64,000 nt of DNA. It comes from Dysgonomonas sp. 216. Its GTDB lineage: Bacteria > Bacteroidota > Bacteroidia > Bacteroidales > Dysgonomonadaceae. The notes below the pieces were generated by a model. That model saw nothing but the letters and a program-made list of their open reading frames with translations, searched no databases and was not told the DNA's origin. This document shows positions 45,690 to 53,738 of this stretch, one piece after another; the first letter of the stretch is position 1; every line of letters starts with the position of its first letter. A program made the position numbers and the translations under genes. The stretch is taken from NCBI RefSeq assembly GCF_010501065.1, contig NZ_QVMM01000003.1:62001-126000 (forward strand). The letters are read 5' to 3'.

Positions 45690-48275
45690 ATGTTTAATTT
45701 TTTCAAGAAGAAGGGGAAAGATGTTGCGGATAGTGGTAGCAACAATGGAGGTAATAGTAACAGAGCTTTGAAACAAGCTTACGATGAATTATTAAATAAA
45801 TACAGGGATAACCCCAGTTTAATAAAAAAGCAAGCCGAAGAGTATAATTCGAAAGATAACTATGCTGATCCTATGGTATGGATGGATGCAATGGCTATTT
45901 GTGATGTATCTTTGGAAAAAAAAGCTGTTACCGAAACGGTTAAGGAACTATATAACCAAATATACAGTAGAGCATGGAATAAACATGTATCGGTAGATTT
46001 CAGCGACGAGGATTATGATTTTTGGTTCAAGCTAAATGTATCTGTAAATAATCGTTTTATTGAAATGGGGCATTTAAGAGGCTATTGCGAACAAGCCGAT
46101 TTATATGGAAGTGCTCGTCGTCCATATCGTGACTATGCTAAAATGCGCGAATGCTTTAAAAAAGGAATAGAAGTAAACGATGCGGCTTCGTTGGGCGATT
46201 ATGGATATGGACTATATTTCGGAGTTCCCGGATATGGAGAGCAAGACAAGGATAAAGGTCTTGAATACATGAAGCGATCGAAAGAACTTGGTTACGAATT
46301 GGCAGATCTTCTATTTTTACATATCGAATTTTACGATAATAAAGATGACGAATCGTTATTAAAATACATCGAGAATTATATCGAAAAAGCTTCGCCAACT
46401 CGCAAATGTTATTATATATTATCCGACTATTATTCACGAAAAGGAGAATATGACAAGTCCATTGAGCCTTTGAAAAAAGGAGTGGCTATAAACGAACATT
46501 ATAGTCAATACCTATATGGTATGGGTATTTTGAGAGGAAATATTGAAGGTAATAAAGAAGAGGCAAAAGAACTTTTAGCAGATGCTTTTAGCTATAATAT
46601 AAATTATGCTGCCGAATTTTTAGGACAGTATAATTATTATTCGGGCGATGAAGGTACATCGGTAGAAAAAGCTATCGAATGGCACAAAAAAGCAGTACAA
46701 TATTATTCTCATAATTCACTATACGAATTAGCCATCATTTATTTATATAACGATACAATAAAAGATGTTGCAAAAGGTAATAAATATCTCGATCAGGCGG
46801 TAGAGGAGGATAGCCCTCGTGCAATGAGCGAAAAGGCATACTTGCTATTAGAAGATGAAAATCCGAGTGAGCAAAAGGTAAAAGAAGCTATTGGTTTACT
46901 AGAGAAAGCGATGGAGTTGGGTAACGATTATGCTCCATACCGTTTGGCACAGGAATATGAAAGAGGAGTGCTTAGACCCGAAAATCCTGACTATGCCAAA
47001 ATATTAGAATTGTACGAGTTGGCTGCCGAGAGAGGTCATGTTGGAGGAATGGATATGGCTGGGCATTATTATCGTTTGGATGTTGTTAACGAAGATGAAG
47101 AAAATGGAGCAAAAGCTGTAAAATATTTTGAATGGGCTGTTGCTCGTAATTCAAACTATTCGCGCGTTGAGTTAGCTTTGTGTTACGAATATGGTACAGG
47201 TGTTGAACAGGATTATCAGAAGGCTTTCGATTTATATAAAGCTGCTGCCGATAATGGTTATATTTTTGCGAATCTTAAAATGGGCTATTATCTTGAGGAT
47301 GCACTGCTTGGCGAAGAAGATTTGGCAGGAGCATTCGAGCAATTTAAAATTGCGGCTGAGGCGGGAATGCCCGAAGCAATCTATAATGTCGGACGTTTCT
47401 ATAAATACGCTGTAGGGATACCCGAAAATCCAGAACTAGCAATGCAGAACTTTAATAAAGCCGCAGAGGAAGGATATCCTCAAGCTTTGGTTGAAGTAGG
47501 ACTTGCGTACGAACAAGAATATGCTGGGATAGAGTTTGATGCTCAAAAAGCGATGGAGTATATGACCCGTGCAGCCGAAGCTGATTATGCTTTTGCTCAA
47601 TATAAAGTAGGTTACTATTATCATTACGGGCTGGTTGAAACGGATTTACCTAAGGCATTGGAGTGGTATGAAAGAGCGCACGAACAAGGTTATCCGTATG
47701 CAGCTATAATGTTAGGTGAATACTATGTGTACAATCATGGCGGAGAAAAAGATTACGACCGTGCTTTTGAATATTACCAAAGTGCAGCCGAACGCGATAT
47801 CATAAGCGAAGGATTAGGTGTTTGTTACGAGTATGGCTTGGGGGTAGAAGAAAACAATACCGAAGCATTTAAATATTACACAATTGCTGCCGAACGTGAC
47901 TACCGTAATGCTAAATATCGTTTAGGCTTGTGCTACAAGTACGGAACAGGTACGACCGAGAATATGGAAGAAGCTTATCGTTGGCTGTCGGAAGCAGCCG
48001 AAGATGATCATTTCAGCTCGAAATATGAGGTTGCTATGATGTTGCTTGAGGGTAAAGGTACAGCAAAAGATGAACCGAAAGCTGTTGAGTTATTAACTGT
48101 AATCGCTGAGGACGACCATGATGATGCTCAGTTTGAGTTAGGTAACTGTTATCTAACAGGAAAAGGTGTTGCAGAAGATGAAACTCAGGCTATGTATTGG
48201 TATCAGAGAGCAGCCGAAAACGGAAACGAACAAGCTCAAAAAATAACAGGCAAACGTGAACGTCGCAGAAGATAA
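45690..48275 (+). CDS. Cytosolic Sel1-repeat (TPR-like) scaffold protein
   Basis: The 861-residue protein lacks a signal peptide or membrane helix. Residues 1-30 are basic and then Gly/Asn/Ser-rich, and residues about 30-165 are a helical N-domain. From about 165 to 855 run roughly 15-19 Sel1-type repeats. Good examples are YGTGVEQDYQKAFDLYKAAADNG, MPEAIYNVGRFYKYAVGI, and YGTGTTENMEEAYRWLSEAAEDD. The protein ends in KRERRRR. Sel1 and TPR proteins serve as scaffolds or adaptors. The next gene encodes an HSP90-like ATPase, and two more repeat-like proteins lie 3 kb further on. The sequence is quite acidic with regular codon usage. Confidence 0.88.
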   Translation: MFNFFKKKGKDVADSGSNNGGNSNRALKQAYDELLNKYRDNPSLIKKQAEEYNSKDNYADPMVWMDAMAICDVSLEKKAVTETVKELYNQIYSRAWNKHVSVDFSDEDYDFWFKLNVSVNNRFIEMGHLRGYCEQADLYGSARRPYRDYAKMRECFKKGIEVNDAASLGDYGYGLYFGVPGYGEQDKDKGLEYMKRSKELGYELADLLFLHIEFYDNKDDESLLKYIENYIEKASPTRKCYYILSDYYSRKGEYDKSIEPLKKGVAINEHYSQYLYGMGILRGNIEGNKEEAKELLADAFSYNINYAAEFLGQYNYYSGDEGTSVEKAIEWHKKAVQYYSHNSLYELAIIYLYNDTIKDVAKGNKYLDQAVEEDSPRAMSEKAYLLLEDENPSEQKVKEAIGLLEKAMELGNDYAPYRLAQEYERGVLRPENPDYAKILELYELAAERGHVGGMDMAGHYYRLDVVNEDEENGAKAVKYFEWAVARNSNYSRVELALCYEYGTGVEQDYQKAFDLYKAAADNGYIFANLKMGYYLEDALLGEEDLAGAFEQFKIAAEAGMPEAIYNVGRFYKYAVGIPENPELAMQNFNKAAEEGYPQALVEVGLAYEQEYAGIEFDAQKAMEYMTRAAEADYAFAQYKVGYYYHYGLVETDLPKALEWYERAHEQGYPYAAIMLGEYYVYNHGGEKDYDRAFEYYQSAAERDIISEGLGVCYEYGLGVEENNTEAFKYYTIAAERDYRNAKYRLGLCYKYGTGTTENMEEAYRWLSEAAEDDHFSSKYEVAMMLLEGKGTAKDEPKAVELLTVIAEDDHDDAQFELGNCYLTGKGVAEDETQAMYWYQRAAENGNEQAQKITGKRERRRR

Positions 48276-48305
48276 TTTTTTGTCTTTATAATATAGATAG
48301 TTATA

Positions 48306-48342
48306 GGGTTACATCTTCTTTTTATAGAGAAGTTTGTAACCC
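48306..48342 (+). other. Hairpin in the Sel1-HSP90 intergenic gap
   Basis: GGGTTACA pairs with TGTAACCC, with an inner CTTCT / AGAAG helix. No T-run follows, so it does not look like a terminator. No -7 box is visible between it and the HSP90-like start, which suggests read-through from the Sel1 gene. Confidence 0.5.
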
Positions 48343-48409
48343 ATAATTACTAAAAGAGCTGTTTCTTTAATTACAGATAAAACCCAAAAGAGAAGGAATA
48401 AATAAAATA

Positions 48410-50209
48410 ATGAAGGATAATAATCAATATCTCTTTCAAGTAAATCTGAAAGGGATGATAGAACTTTTATCGGAGCATATATATAGTGCCCCGAATGTTT
48501 TTGTACGCGAGTTATTACAAAATGGAGTTGATGCAGCAACCGCTCGTCGGACGATAGATGAAAGCCATAAAGGAGAAGTAAATATATATTTAAATGAAGT
48601 TGATGGTAAGCCTCAGATTATATTTGAAGATAATGGAATAGGACTTAGTGAAGAAGAAGTTCATCAGTTTCTTTCTGTTATAGGACAAAGTTCGAAACGG
48701 GGCGATTTTAACGAAAAAGACTATATTGGTCGCTTTGGTATAGGTATGTTGTCTTGCTTGGTTGTTAGTCACGAAATAATGGTGGAAACACATTCGTTGA
48801 TAAAGAACAAGTCGGTGTGTTGGCGGGGAAAAGCCGATGGTACTTATACCGTAGAATCTATTGATAATCTGGAAAAACCAGGAACAAGGGTTATTTTGTC
48901 ACCTAAGAAAGAATGGTTGCCTTTATTCGAAAAAGAAGAACTGAAAAAGAATGTGTTGTTCTTTGGTAGTGCTTTGCCAATAACCATACGGCTTATAACA
49001 AAAGAAGGAACCGAAATTTTAGTTGATAAGGATCCGGTTTGGTTGGATAAAAATAGTACTAAAGAAGAATTACTTGCACAAGGAAAAAAAGTATTCAATA
49101 TAAATTTTCTCGATGCATTTCGTTTACGTTCTGTAGCCGGAGATATTGATGGCGTTGCTTATATTATGCCTTACAAGGTTCAGTTCACCGGATCGAAACA
49201 GCACAAAGTTTATTTAAAGCGGATGTTTCTCTGCGAACAGGCTAATAATTTATTACCGGAATGGACTTCTTTCGTGAAGTGCATATTGAATTCGAACGAA
49301 TTGCGTCCAACCGCTTCTCGTGAATCATTAATGGATGACGAGGTAATGAGGCAGGCTAAAAAAGAATTGAGCGCTTGCTTTAAAGATTACCTGAAAGTAT
49401 TGATGTTGAAAAACGAGGATACTTTGAGCGAAATAATAAAGATACATCACATATATATAAAAGCTTTGGCTATTGAAGATGTTGAATTGTTAAAGCTATT
49501 TATCGATTATATTCCGTTCGAAACCAATAAAGGATATATGCCTTTTCTGTCGCTTAAAACTTACAATGATGTAATATATTATACTCCATCGTTAGACGAT
49601 TTCAGACAAATAAGACGTATAGCCGGTTCTCAGGGTAAAACCGTTATAAATGCAGCGTATTCTTTTGAATTGGACCTTATTCAGAAAATAAAGATAACCT
49701 TTCCTGATGTTATGTTACAAAAAATTACTCCTCAGGATTTGTTAGATACTTTGTCTGATGTGGAGATATCGGATGACGAACGTTTTCAAAAATTTGAAGA
49801 AAAGGCAAATACAGCATTAAAAGGTTTTTATTGTAAGGCTCAATTAAAGCAATTCGATCCGGTAGACACACCTGTTATTTATGTCGCAAATGACGAGGCT
49901 ATGAGTAATAAAAATATTCAAAGTTTGTCTAATTCTTCAAATCCGTTTGCAGGAACATTACATAACTTCGTGAAGAAAGAAGATGTAATGCCTGTGATGT
50001 GTTTCAATAAGGATAACGAGATTGTGAAAAATCTTCTGGTGTTGGATGATACTACTATGTTTAACTCGGTTGTGCATATTATGTATATACAAGCTCTTAT
50101 GCTAGGTGGTTATCCTGTGAACAAAAAGGAAATGAATGTTTTTAATGATGCTCTGTATCAGTTGCTTATTATGGGTATGAGCGACTTTATCGGGAAAATG
50201 GATTTGTAA
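48410..50209 (+). CDS. Divergent HSP90-family ATPase/chaperone
   Basis: The 599-residue protein has an HSP90-type GHKL ATPase. FVRELLQNGVDAAT at about 31-44 corresponds to the catalytic Glu and Mg-binding Asn of canonical HtpG (RELISNASDA). DNGIGLSEEEV is at about 68-78 and GRFGIGMLS at about 103-111. A middle domain with LRPTASRESL at about 302-311 carries the Arg-Glu seen in HSP90 middle domains. The C-terminal 200 residues do not resemble the HtpG dimerisation domain, and it has no MEEVD-like end (it ends KMDL). It is a shorter, distinct branch of the family, and a client is unknown. Neighbours are a Sel1-repeat protein and, after the lipoprotein, two repeat-like paralogs. Confidence 0.88.
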   Translation: MKDNNQYLFQVNLKGMIELLSEHIYSAPNVFVRELLQNGVDAATARRTIDESHKGEVNIYLNEVDGKPQIIFEDNGIGLSEEEVHQFLSVIGQSSKRGDFNEKDYIGRFGIGMLSCLVVSHEIMVETHSLIKNKSVCWRGKADGTYTVESIDNLEKPGTRVILSPKKEWLPLFEKEELKKNVLFFGSALPITIRLITKEGTEILVDKDPVWLDKNSTKEELLAQGKKVFNINFLDAFRLRSVAGDIDGVAYIMPYKVQFTGSKQHKVYLKRMFLCEQANNLLPEWTSFVKCILNSNELRPTASRESLMDDEVMRQAKKELSACFKDYLKVLMLKNEDTLSEIIKIHHIYIKALAIEDVELLKLFIDYIPFETNKGYMPFLSLKTYNDVIYYTPSLDDFRQIRRIAGSQGKTVINAAYSFELDLIQKIKITFPDVMLQKITPQDLLDTLSDVEISDDERFQKFEEKANTALKGFYCKAQLKQFDPVDTPVIYVANDEAMSNKNIQSLSNSSNPFAGTLHNFVKKEDVMPVMCFNKDNEIVKNLLVLDDTTMFNSVVHIMYIQALMLGGYPVNKKEMNVFNDALYQLLIMGMSDFIGKMDL

Positions 50210-50225
50210 TATCAATAAATTGAAG

Positions 50226-50684
50226 ATGATAGAGTGGAAAGTGACAGCCTTCGATGCAACCGATGTAAACTCGTTATACAAAATATTGCAGTTACGAACT
50301 GAAATATTTGTAGTAGAGCAAGATGCAATATATCAGGATATGGATGATAAAGATCAGGTTGCAACACACTTACATGGTTATATCGGTGGCGAGTTAATTG
50401 CTTATTGTCGCTTGTTCCGACCGGGCGATTATTTTGACGAAGCATCCATTGGCAGGGTAGTAGTTAATTCAAAATATAGACGAAAAGGATACGGGCATAT
50501 ATTGATGGATAAAGCTATCGAATTAATCACTTTGTCTATGAATGAGAATGTTATAACAATATCGGCGCAATTGTATCTGAAAGAGTTTTACGAAACTCAT
50601 GGCTTCGTAAAGGTAAGCGAAGTATATCAAGAAGATGGAATACCTCATATCAGAATGAAGAGAGGGATAGTAGAGTTATTATAA
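50226..50684 (+). CDS. ElaA-like GNAT acetyltransferase
   Basis: The 152-residue GNAT is of the ElaA group. LQLRTEIFVVEQDAIYQDMDDKD at about 23-45 is the ElaA N-terminal signature, followed by IGRVVVNSKYRRKGYGHILM (acetyl-CoA loop R-x-x-G-x-G at about 83-88). SAQLYLKEFYETHGFVKVSEVYQEDGIPHIRM closes it. A TTG in frame at 50220 is possible, but the ATG at 50226 is preferred. It starts 16 bp after the HSP90-like stop and so is cotranscribed with it. The substrate is unknown. Confidence 0.88.
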   Translation: MIEWKVTAFDATDVNSLYKILQLRTEIFVVEQDAIYQDMDDKDQVATHLHGYIGGELIAYCRLFRPGDYFDEASIGRVVVNSKYRRKGYGHILMDKAIELITLSMNENVITISAQLYLKEFYETHGFVKVSEVYQEDGIPHIRMKRGIVELL

Positions 50685-50790
50685 TTTGATTACAACTTAA
50701 AAAAACGAAAGAGCATTAAACCATTTTACCAATAACATGTTCTAATGAGTATGGAATAGAATGAATATTTATTCGTTAAAAGTAAGTGTA

Positions 50791-51384
50791 ATGAAAAAAA
50801 TAATAGTAATACTAATTATATCGGTTTTTATTTTTGCATGTAGTTCGATGAGGACCGTAGATATGGGTAAACTTCGGATTGGTATGACTAGAACCGAGGT
50901 GCAAAATTTAATCGGAATACCTGACAGAGTGCTACATGCAGGTGCTTCTGATGGAGGATATGAGGAAGTTCTGCAATATACAACCTATCAGGGGGAAATA
51001 TATGCAGTTACTTTTTGGAACGATCATCTTGAAAGTTATTCTTTTTTAGATCAAACATATCCTGTAGGTGGTGTAACTCCGGTTCCTCCGGTGTATTATC
51101 CTACACCTCGTCCACCAGCAAATCCAACTCCAAGGCCTCCGGCAAATGAGAAGCCTTCGACTCGGCCTCCAACGAACGGAAGTGGAAGTCGTCCGGGGGC
51201 AGGCAATAGCGGTAGTGGCAGTACTGGACGTCCAACAATACGTCCTAGCGAGCCTGAAGCTAAGCCGACTACACGACCGGCACAGAATTCAGGATCGGGT
51301 AGTACAACTAATACAGGAAGAGGCGATTCGGGTGGAGGAGCAAGCGGACGTGCCACTAGAACTTCAACTAATAATGGCGAGTAA
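50791..51384 (+). CDS. Lipoprotein with OmlA/SmpA-like domain and Pro/Gly-rich tail
   Basis: The 197-residue lipoprotein has lipobox IFACS (Cys17), giving the ATG at 50791 as start even though the frame opens at 50761. Residues about 27-95 have the OmlA/SmpA signature LRIGMTRTEVQNLIGIPDRV followed by YEEVLQYTTYQGEIYAVTFWNDHLESY. From residue 95 the protein is low-complexity. Prolines alternate with Thr, Arg and Asn (YPTPRPPANPTPRPPA), followed by Gly/Ser/Arg stretches. The tail is probably disordered and surface-exposed, perhaps cell-wall binding. It lies 106 bp after elaA and ends at a terminator. Confidence 0.78.
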   Translation: MKKIIVILIISVFIFACSSMRTVDMGKLRIGMTRTEVQNLIGIPDRVLHAGASDGGYEEVLQYTTYQGEIYAVTFWNDHLESYSFLDQTYPVGGVTPVPPVYYPTPRPPANPTPRPPANEKPSTRPPTNGSGSRPGAGNSGSGSTGRPTIRPSEPEAKPTTRPAQNSGSGSTTNTGRGDSGGGASGRATRTSTNNGE

Positions 51385-51418
51385 TGCCTATAAATTTTGT
51401 AAACTAAATAAAAATAAG

Positions 51419-51450
51419 AACTGTAGAAGTAATATTTCTACAGTTTTTTT
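51419..51450 (+). terminator. Terminator of the HSP90-like unit
   Basis: AACTGTAGAA / TTCTACAGTT stem (51419-51428 with 51435-51444) and a T7 run leading into the next -7 box. Confidence 0.85.
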
Positions 51451-51457
51451 ATCTTTG
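51450..51457 (+). promoter_or_regulatory. -7 box for the paralogous pair
   Basis: TATCTTTG is an exact TAnnTTTG, 40 nt before the ATG at 51498. It is directly joined to the T-run of the preceding terminator. Confidence 0.6.
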
Positions 51458-51497
51458 GGATATAGATAATCAACACTAATACAAAAATTACATAATT

Positions 51498-52559
51498 ATG
51501 AACTATAACCTTGAAATACAAAAGATTTTACTTCAAGTTGAAAAGTTAAGCAACCCCGATGATAAAATAAATCTGTTGAAGCAGGCAATAACCTTAGCCG
51601 ATGCTAATAACGATCTGGATTGGGGGTTTGATTTAAGACTGGATCTTATTTCGAAAGAAATAGATACATCTCATTGTACCGATAGTTTTCCTGCTTTCGC
51701 ATGGTTGTTGAGTACTTACGATGCAAATCCCGATTTGTTTGATGAAGAAGATTTTCTTTGGGAGTACAAATGGATGTCGTCGGCAGCAAGGCGTAATGCC
51801 GGAATTTCTCGCGAACAGGTTGAGAATATTATGGCTGATTTGAAAGAACGTATGAATCGTAATGGATATAGCGACAGGGCATACTATAATATAATGTTCT
51901 ATTGGCATTTATTTATCGGCGAATATGATGAAGCCCGTAAATATATTAAACTAAGAGATGAATCGACTCACGATCGAATGTCGCACTGCGAAGCGTGTGA
52001 GTTGGATTCGCGTGTAGAAATGGCGCTGATAGATGGCGAGTTGGATAAGGCTATAACTTTAGCTCATGATATTATTACGAAAAAACAAACTTGCGGGCGA
52101 TTGCCTTTTGCCACTTTTTGTAATCTTACAACTCATTTACATAAGGTTAACGATCCAAGGGCAGAAGAATTTTTTGCAAAAGCAGAGGAAGAACTGAACG
52201 AAATAGAGAACGATACATCTTTTCTGGCCGATGTGGCAGAATTGATGCGGTATCTGACTAAAACAAATAAAGATAAGGCTTGGCAGTATTTCGAGAGATA
52301 TGCCGATTGGGAAGTTGGTGCGGAAGATGCGCTTTGTTTTGAGTTCGCTTTGGCTTGTTTATCAGTATTAAACAAGGAAGAGGGGGTAAGAAAAATGAAT
52401 ATCAATCCAAAGCTTCCATATTTCAATACAGCCAACGAATACGACTTAAAAGAACTTTTCGATTATTATCATAAAAAAGCTACCGATTTAGCTGACAGGT
52501 TTGATGCACGTCATGGAAATAATTATTTCAACAAACAATTATCTGAAATATTAGCCTGA
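51498..52559 (+). CDS. Helical repeat-like protein of unknown function (paralog A)
   Basis: The 353-residue soluble, acidic protein appears to be all helical. It begins MNYNLEIQKILLQVEKL, followed by INLLKQAITLADANNDLDWGFDLRLDLI, a TPR-like pair of helices. IMFYWHLFIGEYDEARKYIKLRD and MALIDGELDKAITLAHDI look like further TPR-type units. No catalytic motif is visible. It has obvious similarity to the next gene across its full length: the same N-terminus, NNDxDWGFDLRL, WHLF(I/L)GExDEA and RFDARxG near the end. Together with the Sel1 protein it adds to the repeat-protein content next to the HSP90-like gene. Confidence 0.75.
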   Translation: MNYNLEIQKILLQVEKLSNPDDKINLLKQAITLADANNDLDWGFDLRLDLISKEIDTSHCTDSFPAFAWLLSTYDANPDLFDEEDFLWEYKWMSSAARRNAGISREQVENIMADLKERMNRNGYSDRAYYNIMFYWHLFIGEYDEARKYIKLRDESTHDRMSHCEACELDSRVEMALIDGELDKAITLAHDIITKKQTCGRLPFATFCNLTTHLHKVNDPRAEEFFAKAEEELNEIENDTSFLADVAELMRYLTKTNKDKAWQYFERYADWEVGAEDALCFEFALACLSVLNKEEGVRKMNINPKLPYFNTANEYDLKELFDYYHKKATDLADRFDARHGNNYFNKQLSEILA

Positions 52560-52574
52560 TTCAACAAATAGATA

Positions 52575-53654
52575 ATGAACTATAATCTGGATATACAGAA
52601 GATATTGCTCGAAGTTGATAAACAGGTAAACCCAAACGATAAATTGGTCTTATTAAAACGAGCTATAAATATAGCCGATGCTAATAATGATATTGATTGG
52701 GGATTTGATCTAAGATTACACCTTATACACTGCGAGCAACATACTTCTCGTTCGGAAGAACGTTTTCCTGCTTTTACATGGATTCTTAATGTTTTCGACT
52801 CTACACCCGATTATTTTTCGGAACATGATATTGAAGTTATACTTGCCGAATACCAGTGGATGGCTTTCGAAGTATATCGTAACGCCGATATATCAAGAGA
52901 TCAGATAAACGCTGTTTTTAACGACTTTGCACGTCGGCTCGAGCAAAACGGATATACTATGCGAGTCTACTATAGTATAATGTCCGGGTGGCACTTATTT
53001 CTTGGAGAAATAGATGAAGCAGAAAAATATATTGAATTAAGAGATTCTCTACCTCGCGATGTTTTTTATTATGAGTCTGAATTGATTGAAAAGGTTTGTG
53101 TAGAGCTTGTTCGGGGCAATTTTGATAAGGCGATAGCATTAGCTCACAAGCAAATAATACCAAATGCAAATAATTCAGAGGCTCGCATCGACTCTATATC
53201 GATGCTTTGTACTCTTATATATTATTTATCGAAAGCGGGGGATAAACGGGCTGATACTTTTTTCTACCAGATAGATGAGGAGATAAAGAAACTTCCACAT
53301 TTGTTTCCATTTTCACTTAATACATTTGCCTTGTTAATGCATCATATGGCAATAGCAGATCCCGAGAAAGCGTGGAGTTATTTTCCGTTATGTACCGAAT
53401 GGGCTATTGGAGCACGTGACCTTATTAGTTTCGAATTTTCGTTAAATTTATTGCCTCTGTTAAAACAAGGCGGTACACGGAAGTTAAACTTAAACAGTAA
53501 CTTACCTTATTACAGAACGGATGGCATATATAATGTTGATGAATTATATGAATACTATCTTAATCTTACATTAAGTTATGTATCCCGCTTTGATGCCCGA
53601 AATGGGAGTGCGCATTTTAAAGAGCAATTTGATGAAGTGTTTGATATGATATGA
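52575..53654 (+). CDS. Helical repeat-like protein of unknown function (paralog B)
   Basis: The 359-residue protein is a tandem paralog of the preceding gene, 15 bp apart. Conserved blocks are MNYNLDIQKILLEVDKQ, INIADANNDIDWGFDLRLHLI, GWHLFLGEIDEAEKYIELRDS, and LVRGNFDKAIALAHKQ. The C-terminal block has RKLNLNSNLPYYRT and YVSRFDARNGSAHFKEQF. The middle third diverges. No signal, membrane segment or enzyme motif is present. Confidence 0.75.
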   Translation: MNYNLDIQKILLEVDKQVNPNDKLVLLKRAINIADANNDIDWGFDLRLHLIHCEQHTSRSEERFPAFTWILNVFDSTPDYFSEHDIEVILAEYQWMAFEVYRNADISRDQINAVFNDFARRLEQNGYTMRVYYSIMSGWHLFLGEIDEAEKYIELRDSLPRDVFYYESELIEKVCVELVRGNFDKAIALAHKQIIPNANNSEARIDSISMLCTLIYYLSKAGDKRADTFFYQIDEEIKKLPHLFPFSLNTFALLMHHMAIADPEKAWSYFPLCTEWAIGARDLISFEFSLNLLPLLKQGGTRKLNLNSNLPYYRTDGIYNVDELYEYYLNLTLSYVSRFDARNGSAHFKEQFDEVFDMI

Positions 53655-53681
53655 AAATTAACTTATTGTTGAAAAACAATT

Positions 53682-53712
53682 TTTGCCTTTCGCTACAAAT
53701 ATCATAACTTTG
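53682..53712 (+). promoter_or_regulatory. Complete promoter for rarA
   Basis: TTTG at 53682-53685, a 19 bp spacer and TAACTTTG at 53705-53712, 26 nt before the ATG. This is the best consensus match in the window. Confidence 0.78.
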
Positions 53713-53738
53713 TTATGTAACCAGAAGAAATAAAAAAA

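Noticed and set aside
46156-48275. Direct repeats in the Sel1 gene taken as a CRISPR or tandem DNA repeat
   Set aside because: The periodicity is at the protein level (about 36 residues, degenerate). The DNA is not an array of identical repeats and spacers.
51096-51469. ORFs on both strands over the lipoprotein tail (51096-51356 minus, 51146-51469 plus)
   Set aside because: They reflect the Pro/Gly/Arg-rich low-complexity codons of the lipoprotein at 50791. They have no start signals or motifs.
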